Shown here in pieces: positions 1 through 5,482 of a stretch of 7,694 bases of DNA. Position 1 is the first letter of the stretch; every line of letters begins with the position of its first letter. Source of the stretch: Candidatus Woesearchaeota archaeon (GTDB lineage Archaea > Nanobdellota > Nanobdellia > Woesearchaeales > 21-14-0-10-32-9); contig PWLK01000055.1 in the NCBI GenBank assembly GCA_003560545.1, positions 1-7,694 on the forward strand. The letters run 5' to 3'. The position numbers were made by a program, and so were the translations under genes. The notes beneath the pieces were generated by a model. It was not told the DNA's origin, ran no database searches, and saw only the letters and a list, made by a program, of their open reading frames with translations.

Positions 1-1
1 A

Positions 2-160
2 AAAGGACACTGGGAGCTAGCGTTAGCTCTCGAAAAGCCCGAACAATACGTTCTGAACTGCTTTGTAGACTGGCTTGCTACAACATTTTTTTATTCCTGT
101 CCCGACTTTCGGGACAGAGCCCTTTTTTTTAAATCCTTAAAAAAGTATATTTATAAATAA
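2..160 (+). CDS. Possible C-terminal end of an unidentified gene (partial)
   Basis: This frame is open from the left edge to a TAA at 158-160 and would encode 52 residues starting KGHWELALALEKPEQYVLNC. The first half, to about residue 30, has a protein-like composition, with W, E, Q, Y and D and few rare codons. I recognise no family. Against it, the frame runs through a strong hairpin and T-run (97-130) and through the TATA box of the next gene, so the last 20 or so residues look like intergenic DNA read as protein. A second frame (from position 1) is also open, to 132. The same stretch can fold into two local stems (12-31 and 63-83), so a non-coding RNA end is an alternative. Confidence is low. 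Confidence 0.25.
   Translation, partial: KGHWELALALEKPEQYVLNCFVDWLATTFFYSCPDFRDRALFFKSLKKYIYK
97..130 (+). terminator. Hairpin plus T-run terminator
   Basis: A perfect 9-bp stem (97-105 with 109-117, arm CTGTCCCGA, 3-nt loop CTT) is followed by eight T residues at 123-130. A second run of seven T lies just upstream at 86-92, behind another possible stem (63-68 with 78-83). The arrangement would end transcription of whatever enters from the left, before the promoter of the PHP gene. Archaeal termination depends mainly on the T-run, so the hairpin may instead be a dispersed intergenic repeat unit. Confidence 0.6.
150..157 (+). promoter_or_regulatory. TATA box of the PHP phosphoesterase gene
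   Basis: TTTATAAA, inside a longer A/T stretch, is centred 26.5 bp before the ATG at 180. That is the usual archaeal TATA-to-start distance, so it predicts a leaderless transcript beginning at or next to that ATG. The alternative in-frame ATG at 162 lies only 8 bp from the box centre and could not be on this transcript. Confidence 0.7.
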
Positions 161-179
161 AATGGTTTTTTTCTCTAAT

Positions 180-863
180 ATGGCGTGGGTTAAGGCAGAT
201 ATGCATTTGCATGCAAACGAAGATATTACTAATAGATTTATTAATTATTCTGCGAAGGATTTAATTGACTTAGCAGCCGCAAAGGGCTTCAGGGTTCTCT
301 CTTTTACTTTTCACGACCAGTTATTCTATGACGAGGACGTTTTTGATTACGCTGCGAAGAAAGGAATATTATTAATTCCTGGCACGGAAGCCACGATTCA
401 AGGCAAGCATGTATTGATTTATAATGCTAATAGGGAGGAACTTAGGGACATCAGGAATTTTAATGATTTGAGATCTTTGAAGAAAAGGAATAAGAATGTC
501 TTGGTTGTTTCCCCGCATCCTTTTGCTCCCATGAAAACTTCTATGAATGGAATGTATGATAAGTACAGCGATGTTTTCGACGCTTTGGAATGCGTTCATC
601 TTTACACAAGGTTCTTCGATGTTAACAAGAAGGCGTGGAGGGTTTCAAGGAAAGAAGGAAAGCCTTTCGTGGCTAACAGCGATTTGCACTTCAAGCAGTT
701 ATTCGGAAGCCATTACACCATGGTAAAAGTCGAAGGAGACTTAACCACTACCAAGGTTTTAAGCGCTATAAAGAAAGGAGATGTTAAAATCCAGACAAAG
801 CCGTTGAAGCCATTAAAGGCGTTAAAAGCAGTATCAATGAACCTTATAAGCAGAGAATTCTAG
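180..863 (+). CDS. PHP-domain metal-dependent phosphoesterase
   Basis: The 227-residue protein carries the full set of PHP metal-ligand motifs: HxH at H9/H11 (DMHLH), H45-D46 (TFHD), E70 (PGTEAT), H113 (SPHPF) and the closing D168/H170 (NSDLH). H140 may be a further ligand. PHP enzymes use a bi- or trinuclear metal centre to hydrolyse phosphoester bonds. Substrates range from histidinol phosphate to nucleotides and DNA 3' ends, and the substrate here cannot be told. There is no signal peptide or membrane segment, so it is cytosolic. The lysine-rich tail (about 201-217) resembles the end of other stand-alone PHP proteins. I chose the ATG at 180 over 162 because the TATA box fits only 180 and PHP proteins normally begin within a few residues of the HxH motif. 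It is monocistronic and converges on the eL33 gene, overlapping it by 4 bp. Confidence 0.87.
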   Translation: MAWVKADMHLHANEDITNRFINYSAKDLIDLAAAKGFRVLSFTFHDQLFYDEDVFDYAAKKGILLIPGTEATIQGKHVLIYNANREELRDIRNFNDLRSLKKRNKNVLVVSPHPFAPMKTSMNGMYDKYSDVFDALECVHLYTRFFDVNKKAWRVSRKEGKPFVANSDLHFKQLFGSHYTMVKVEGDLTTTKVLSAIKKGDVKIQTKPLKPLKALKAVSMNLISREF

Positions 864-1114
864 TTAATCTTTACCTTTTTCCCTATGGCTTGTCCTGGCA
901 TCCCCGTCTCAAAAGCCACTCGGAGAGCTCCTTTGTTGCCATGACTGCTCTTTACTTCCCCGGAGATGGCTTTCTTTCCGGTATTGTATACTACTTTCTT
1001 GCCTACAAGTTTGGATGCGGCTTCCACTGAGTCAACCCCGTCCACTCTTACAACCATTTGGTCTCCGGAGACGGTGTGCCTGCCACGCCTGAAATTAATA
1101 ATTGTTCCGTCCAT
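860..1114 (-). CDS. rpl35ae: Large ribosomal subunit protein eL33 (L35Ae)
   Basis: An 84-residue basic protein that reads end to end like archaeal L35Ae: NFRRGRHT near the N-terminus (residues 7-14), RVDGVDSVEAASKLVGKKV (23-41), the SSHGNKGALRVAFETGMPGQ core (56-75) and a final GKKVKI. It is a component of the large ribosomal subunit found in archaea and eukaryotes and absent from bacteria, which makes it the clearest domain marker here. The length is normal for archaeal copies. A TATA box 27.5 bp upstream of the ATG suggests a leaderless transcript, although read-through from lonB 33 bp upstream is also possible. The stop codon TAG (862-860) lies in the same CTAG tetranucleotide as the stop of the converging PHP gene. 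Confidence 0.95.
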   Translation of the reverse strand: MDGTIINFRRGRHTVSGDQMVVRVDGVDSVEAASKLVGKKVVYNTGKKAISGEVKSSHGNKGALRVAFETGMPGQAIGKKVKIN

Positions 1115-1137
1115 AGAATCGTGGGAGAAGACAATGC

Positions 1138-1145
1138 TTTATAAA
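1138..1145 (-). promoter_or_regulatory. TATA box of the eL33 gene
   Basis: On the minus strand this reads TTTATAAA, centred 27.5 bp before the eL33 ATG. It sits wholly within the 33-bp gap after the lonB stop codon, so eL33 can be transcribed separately from lonB, starting at or next to its ATG. Confidence 0.7.
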
Positions 1146-1147
1146 TC

Positions 1148-3094
1148 TTACTTTCGGCCAAGAATTTTCTTTCTCAGGTATTCCTTGCCATTCCAGTCCA
1201 AGACTTCCTTTAAGACCTCCTGGATCTTTGTTACAGGTATAACTTTTATCTTCTTAAGCCGGTCCTCGTCCACGACGATGTCTTTCACGTTGCTCCTAGG
1301 CACAAGGACTTTCTTAATACCTGCATCGATAGCAGCTTCTACTTTGCTTGATACGCCGCCTACAGGGAGGATTTCCCCGCGAACGCTTAATGAGCCTGTC
1401 ATAGCGTATTCTTGCCTGACAGGGAGGTTTTTTAAGGCGCTTATAACGCTAAGCGCAACGGCAACGCTAGCACTATCTCCTTCTACGCCTTCATACGTTT
1501 GGAGGAATTGGACGTGGATATCGTACTTATCCCTTATGTCTTCGCCGAAGTACTTCTTGATGATAGCAGAAACGTTTTTTACGGCTTCCCTTGCTATTTC
1601 GCCTAGTTTCCCTGTAGCGATGATTTCTTTCTCCTTACCAGGAGCTACTTCTGCCTCTATTGGAAGGATTATCCCGGAATAGCTGTCTCCTTCGCCGATG
1701 ACAGCAAGCCCGTTAACGCGGCCGACTTGCTTGCCCTTTGTAATTATGACTTCGTATTCTTTTTTCCTTTCAATATACCTGTCAGCAAGCTGTTTTTCAA
1801 GGGTTCTCGCAATGTTTTTAGCTTCAAAAATATGGTTTGCAGTGACAATCTTAGCGTTCTTCTCCAAGGCAATATCGCCTGCTGCCCTTATTAAGCCTCC
1901 TAAGTCCCTTAAGCGAAGCGTTAAATGGCCTTTCCTGTTAGCCCTTCGTCTTGCTTCTTCAATTATGTAAAGCACAGCATCCCTCGTAAAATGAGGTATT
2001 CTTCCGTCTTTCCTGACTTCCTGAGCTACGAATAAAGCGATTTTATCCCTGTTCCCAGCATCATCTACCATGGTGTCTTTCATGAAGACTTCGTACCCGT
2101 AACCGCGTATCCTGCTCCTAAGAGCGGGGTGCATGTGCCTAATGGTTTCCATGTTGCCAGCAGCTATCAAGACGAACCTGCACGGGACCGGGTCGGTTCG
2201 CACCATTGCACCAGCGCTCCTCTCACTTTGACCTGTAATGGAGAATTTTCCTTCCTGCAAAGCCGTCAATAACTCCTGCTGGGTGTTAGGGGCTAATGTA
2301 GCGATTTCATCTATGAATAACACGCCCATGTGAGCCTTATGAATCATTCCGGCTACAACTCTTTCATGTGCAGGCGTCCCAAGCCCTCCGGACTGGAACG
2401 GATCGTGAAGCACATCCCCGAGGAGTGCCCCTGCATGCGCCCCTGTAGCGTCCAGGAAAGGGACTTGGTTCTTCCGGAAATTATCCACGATTATCTTAGG
2501 CACGTTAGCCCTGTCAGCCATTTTCTTGCCGAAATTCATGAACATAACAAATAATCCTAGGAGGACGAGGCCTCCTGCGAAGAACGCAGCAAACATTATT
2601 GCCCCTGCTGTAGGGCCTAGCTGTTCTGAGTAATAGCTCAGCGCAAACCAAGGTATTATCATGGCTGCAATCGCGACAATGAGAAGTATAACGTTTTGAT
2701 TCTTAAAAACCTGGGTTCCCTGGGCTCTCGCACTGCTCACAATCTCCCTTCCTTTCCCTGCGGAAACGGTTCTTATATTGGGCTGGTTTTCATCGTTAGG
2801 GTTGGGAAACGCGAGAGTATCAACAAGCTTTTCTTTTGGGAGAAGCTCTGCCAGTGCTAAGCCAAGCATGCTTTTTCCTGTTCCCGGCTCTCCTATTAAT
2901 AGGACGTGCCTTCTCTGCTGGCTGGACTTCTTTATGACTTCTATGGCTTCTTCCTGGCCTATAACCTGGTCTATGATTCTGTTAGATATTTTTAGTTCAG
3001 AAGTATCTTTGAAGTTAAGGTTCTTGCCTTTTGAAGTTTTTTGCGGTTTTGAAAAACCTTTCTTGGCAATCCCATATTTTTTCTTTTTTTTCAT
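1148..3094 (-). CDS. lonB: ATP-dependent protease LonB, membrane-anchored archaeal type
   Basis: A 648-residue AAA+ serine protease that degrades unfolded and regulatory proteins at the cytoplasmic face of the membrane. Walker A is GEPGTGKS (68-75) and Walker B is GVLFIDE (257-263). Between them lie two hydrophobic segments (about 134-157 and 162-188), the insertion that defines archaeal LonB and anchors the hexamer. Arginine-finger or sensor candidates sit in ALRSRIRG (324-331). The C-terminal protease domain carries the Ser-Lys dyad: S541 in EGDSAS and K584 in GGVSSK. Their 43-residue spacing matches E. coli Lon (S679/K722). There is no bacterial-type N-terminal Lon domain, and the length is normal for LonB. 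The N-terminus is unusually lysine-rich (MKKKKK). The promoter lies in the divergent region to the right; eL33 follows after 33 bp. The gene appears intact. Confidence 0.95.
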   Translation of the reverse strand: MKKKKKYGIAKKGFSKPQKTSKGKNLNFKDTSELKISNRIIDQVIGQEEAIEVIKKSSQQRRHVLLIGEPGTGKSMLGLALAELLPKEKLVDTLAFPNPNDENQPNIRTVSAGKGREIVSSARAQGTQVFKNQNVILLIVAIAAMIIPWFALSYYSEQLGPTAGAIMFAAFFAGGLVLLGLFVMFMNFGKKMADRANVPKIIVDNFRKNQVPFLDATGAHAGALLGDVLHDPFQSGGLGTPAHERVVAGMIHKAHMGVLFIDEIATLAPNTQQELLTALQEGKFSITGQSERSAGAMVRTDPVPCRFVLIAAGNMETIRHMHPALRSRIRGYGYEVFMKDTMVDDAGNRDKIALFVAQEVRKDGRIPHFTRDAVLYIIEEARRRANRKGHLTLRLRDLGGLIRAAGDIALEKNAKIVTANHIFEAKNIARTLEKQLADRYIERKKEYEVIITKGKQVGRVNGLAVIGEGDSYSGIILPIEAEVAPGKEKEIIATGKLGEIAREAVKNVSAIIKKYFGEDIRDKYDIHVQFLQTYEGVEGDSASVAVALSVISALKNLPVRQEYAMTGSLSVRGEILPVGGVSSKVEAAIDAGIKKVLVPRSNVKDIVVDEDRLKKIKVIPVTKIQEVLKEVLDWNGKEYLRKKILGRK

Positions 3095-3128
3095 AACACT
3101 TCCCTGGCTTACCTGAAAAGGAGGATTA

Positions 3129-3136
3129 TTTTAAAA
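3129..3136 (-). promoter_or_regulatory. TATA box of lonB
   Basis: TTTTAAAA on the minus strand is preceded 2 nt upstream by CGAAA, which fits a purine-rich BRE. Its centre is 38.5 bp from the lonB ATG, so transcription should begin near 3106 and leave a leader of about 12 nt. That leader contains AGGGAAG, a weak Shine-Dalgarno-like purine stretch. The box is palindromic and could in principle also work rightward, but it is about 90 bp from the next plus-strand ATG. Confidence 0.55.
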
Positions 3137-3193
3137 GTTTTCGTTAAGCTTTCCGTTTTTTCTGAATGAATTCCGGTTTGGGAGTGGTAGTTA

Positions 3194-3216
3194 AGAAAAA
3201 AGGTTTTCTTTTTTCT
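3194..3216. repeat. 9-bp perfect inverted repeat before the OB-fold-like gene
   Basis: AGAAAAAAG (3194-3202) and CTTTTTTCT (3208-3216) are exact inverted copies around a 5-nt centre GTTTT. The repeat ends 7 bp before the ATG at 3224. Its left arm overlaps the only AT-rich element at the right distance for a TATA box (TTAAGAAA, 3191-3198, a poor match). It could be an operator over a weak promoter, or a hairpin in a leader if transcription starts further upstream. Its base composition is simple, so chance is possible. Confidence 0.4.
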
Positions 3217-3223
3217 GATTACC

Positions 3224-3535
3224 ATGAAGGATGAAATGCTTGAGCGTTTAGGGCTTGTAGCGATTATCATAGGCTTAGCTGTGCTTTTCTACGTTGTGCT
3301 TGATTATGAGTACGTTGATGGTTTTTATGTTGAGGAAGACGAGCGGGCTTACTATGAAGGGGTTATATTGGGGAAGAGGTTTAACCCTGATAGTGGGTGG
3401 CTTTATGTTGAGGTTGAAGCGTGCAGGAAAGTAGGTGTGTTTTACGAAGATAATATTTCTAAGGGTGTAGGGGATGATGTCTTGGTTAAGGGGAATTTCA
3501 GGGATGGCGTTTTAAGTGCTAGTGAGATAAGATGA
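3224..3535 (+). CDS. Small single-pass membrane protein with an OB-fold-like domain
   Basis: A 103-residue protein. Residues about 8-27 (LGLVAIIIGLAVLFYVVLDY) form one hydrophobic segment right after a short charged N-terminus, so it is either a membrane anchor or an uncleaved signal. The remainder (about 43-103) alternates as a small beta-barrel would, with YYEGVILGKRF, WLYVEVEAC, GVGDDVLVKGNFRDG and a final LSASEIR. This pattern (G-V entry strand, Gd-V-V-G turn, closing 'g.L.a..I' strand) resembles OB-fold nucleic-acid-binding domains of the tRNA/helicase type. That reading is based on pattern and I cannot name a family. The single cysteine (C67) is unremarkable. The stop is 44 bp before the amylase gene, which has its own TATA box. 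The role is unknown. Confidence 0.75.
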   Translation: MKDEMLERLGLVAIIIGLAVLFYVVLDYEYVDGFYVEEDERAYYEGVILGKRFNPDSGWLYVEVEACRKVGVFYEDNISKGVGDDVLVKGNFRDGVLSASEIR

Positions 3536-3547
3536 AAAAGCGAAATG

Positions 3548-3555
3548 CATAAAAA
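3548..3555 (+). promoter_or_regulatory. TATA box of the GH13 gene
   Basis: CATAAAAA is preceded at 3541-3545 by CGAAA, a plausible BRE. It is centred 28.5 bp before the ATG at 3580, which again predicts a leaderless or near-leaderless mRNA. It would drive the amylase-permease pair independently of the small gene upstream. Confidence 0.55.
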
Positions 3556-3579
3556 GCCCGTGTCCCAGTTGTTTGTGTT

Positions 3580-5472
3580 ATGGAGCAAAAGCAGGTTGTT
3601 GAAAGCATTATTTCTGATGTGAAGCCTTCTCCTGGTGTTATTGTTAAAAGGCTTACCGGTGAAAGGATACGGTTTGAGTGCAAGGGAAAAGAAGGATTGT
3701 TGGTTGAGGTCTGGACGGATTTGCTTGGAAGGTATCACGGGCATGGCATGGATTACAAAGACGGGATTTATTCCAAGGAATTTGAATTGAAGGAAACAGG
3801 TTTTTTCAGGGCAACGATTAGGTGGCGTGCACCTAAATCAAAGCATTGGGAGTGGTATGAGGCTAGCGAGGATAATTTCGCTGAGATACAAGTAGATCCT
3901 GATTATATCAGGAAGAGCGTTGTCTATAACGCATTCATAAGGTTTTATGGCCATAAAAAGATAACCAGGAAAGGAATGGTTGAGTTCGGGCAGTCAGGGA
4001 CTTTTGACGACTTAAAAAAGCGTTTGGATGAATTAAAAGAAATGGGTGTGAAGATACTTTACCTTAACCCAATCCATCCGATAGGGGAGTTGTACAGGCA
4101 TCATAATCCTCACGATCACTACCCTAGTTATATGCAACCAGGGTGTCCTTACAGCATAAAGGACTATAAAGCGATAGACCCAGAAGTAGCTATTGACAAG
4201 GACCATTCGCAGAGCCCATACTCTTCGCTTTCTGAACCAATCAAGGAATTCAGGGAAATGGTTAAGGAGGCGCATAAGAGAGGAATAAAAGTTTACATGG
4301 ACTTAGTGTTTAATCATACAAGCCACGACTTCATATTGCAAAGGCTTCACCCGGAGTGGTTCTTGTACAAGGAAAACATTAAGAGCTTAGAAGAACCCTA
4401 TATTTACCCTGAGGAAATAAAGCAAGGAAAACCATGGGGGGATGCTAAGCACACGTTCTGTGCATACGACCACGGGTACTGGTGGGATGACGTTGCACAG
4501 CTAAACTGGGAGTACAAAATCCCGAAAGCAAGCAATGAGCCTCCTAAGAATCCAACTCTGAAAGAAATGCACGAATACTTTAAGAGTATTCCTAAGTTCT
4601 GGATAAAACACGTTGGCATAGATGGGTTCAGGTGTGATGTTGCGTACAAAGTCCCTCCGAGTTTCTGGAAGGAATGCATACACGAAGCAAGAGCGTACGC
4701 AAAAAAGACAAAGGCAAACAAATCCAAGGATGTGGTGTTCATAGCAGAAAGCTACGTGGATGACTTAAAAGAATTATTAGAAGCCGGGTTCACAGCAACA
4801 TACGGGGATTACTCAAATAAATTGTACAGCCCCTTAACGCTTAAAGGATACCTGGATTACATGTATAACATAAGCGGAGAATTCTTCCCTGAAGGAAGCC
4901 AGTTCTTCATGTTCCCGGAATGCCATGACTTCGTAAGGCACACAAAGAAATTGTTAGGAAGCCTAAGCCAGGACGAAGTCTTGGGCTCAAGGGCGAATAA
5001 GAGCAGGTGGCTATTGACTGCCATGTTGCCAGGAATACCAATGATCTTTAATGGCTTCGAAAAACTGGAGTGGCAGCAGGTAAACCTTTTTTCTTACAGC
5101 GATATAGACTGGGAATCAGATAAGGACTTAAAAGAATTCATAATAAAGGTTAACAAGATACGGAATAAGCATGAAGCACTACAAACAGGGACTTATGAAT
5201 ATGTTCCTTCAAACCAAGGCCTTAATGAAGCAGCTCAGTTATTCTCTTTTACGAGGATGAAAGGAGAAGAAAAATTCTTGGTAACCACCAACATGGATGT
5301 GAACAACACAGCAATAGCAAACATTTACCTCCCGGACAGCTTAGGACTGGACTTCAACAATGAATACAAACTGAAAGACTTAATGTCGAAGAAGACTTAT
5401 ACTAGGAAAGGAAAAGAAGTCCTTATATTATTAGGTCCTGGGGATAGCCATGTATTCAAAGTAAGCCAATGA
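3580..5472 (+). CDS. Cytosolic GH13 (alpha-amylase superfamily) glucan-acting enzyme
   Basis: A 630-residue enzyme acting on alpha-glucosidic bonds. An N-terminal beta-sandwich (about 15-108) precedes the TIM barrel (about 115-530), and a C-terminal beta-domain follows (about 535-630). GH13 motifs are in order: motif I DLVFNH (241-246), motif II GFRCD with nucleophile D353, motif III FIAES with acid/base E390, and motif IV CHD with the transition-state aspartate D450. PGIPMIFNGFE (484-494) is the usual late barrel motif. The LNPIHPIGE stretch (162-170) and the N-terminal domain recall GlgE-type maltosyltransferases, but motif IV differs from the GlgE form, so hydrolase or transferase cannot be settled. 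Motif IV has C448 where Asn is usual. No signal peptide is present, which suggests an intracellular glucan or oligosaccharide substrate. The permease gene follows after 10 nt. Confidence 0.88.
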   Translation: MEQKQVVESIISDVKPSPGVIVKRLTGERIRFECKGKEGLLVEVWTDLLGRYHGHGMDYKDGIYSKEFELKETGFFRATIRWRAPKSKHWEWYEASEDNFAEIQVDPDYIRKSVVYNAFIRFYGHKKITRKGMVEFGQSGTFDDLKKRLDELKEMGVKILYLNPIHPIGELYRHHNPHDHYPSYMQPGCPYSIKDYKAIDPEVAIDKDHSQSPYSSLSEPIKEFREMVKEAHKRGIKVYMDLVFNHTSHDFILQRLHPEWFLYKENIKSLEEPYIYPEEIKQGKPWGDAKHTFCAYDHGYWWDDVAQLNWEYKIPKASNEPPKNPTLKEMHEYFKSIPKFWIKHVGIDGFRCDVAYKVPPSFWKECIHEARAYAKKTKANKSKDVVFIAESYVDDLKELLEAGFTATYGDYSNKLYSPLTLKGYLDYMYNISGEFFPEGSQFFMFPECHDFVRHTKKLLGSLSQDEVLGSRANKSRWLLTAMLPGIPMIFNGFEKLEWQQVNLFSYSDIDWESDKDLKEFIIKVNKIRNKHEALQTGTYEYVPSNQGLNEAAQLFSFTRMKGEEKFLVTTNMDVNNTAIANIYLPDSLGLDFNNEYKLKDLMSKKTYTRKGKEVLILLGPGDSHVFKVSQ

Positions 5473-5482
5473 TGATGAGAAA

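Noticed and set aside
162..179. N-terminal extension of the PHP protein from the ATG at 162
   Set aside because: The only good TATA box is too close to this ATG, and the added residues are unlike the start of PHP proteins.
966..1682. A 238-codon plus-strand open frame opposite eL33 and lonB
   Set aside because: Its product is a Ser/Thr/Leu/Phe-rich string with no motif, and it runs across two well-identified minus-strand genes and the gap between them. It is the reverse-strand echo of their codon use.
2500..2700. The hydrophobic stretch inside the LonB ATPase domain as a possible insertion or gene fusion
   Set aside because: Two membrane segments between Walker A and Walker B are the normal hallmark of archaeal LonB, not an anomaly.
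3533..3579. The gap between the OB-fold-like gene and the GH13 gene as an attenuator or riboswitch
   Set aside because: It is only 44 bp long, has no stable stem or T-run, and is adequately explained by a TATA box and BRE for the GH13 gene.
4404..4742. A 112-codon minus-strand open frame inside the GH13 gene
   Set aside because: It lies opposite the catalytic motifs of a convincing enzyme, has no promoter and no recognisable product. Other antisense frames inside the GH13 and permease genes were dropped for the same reason.
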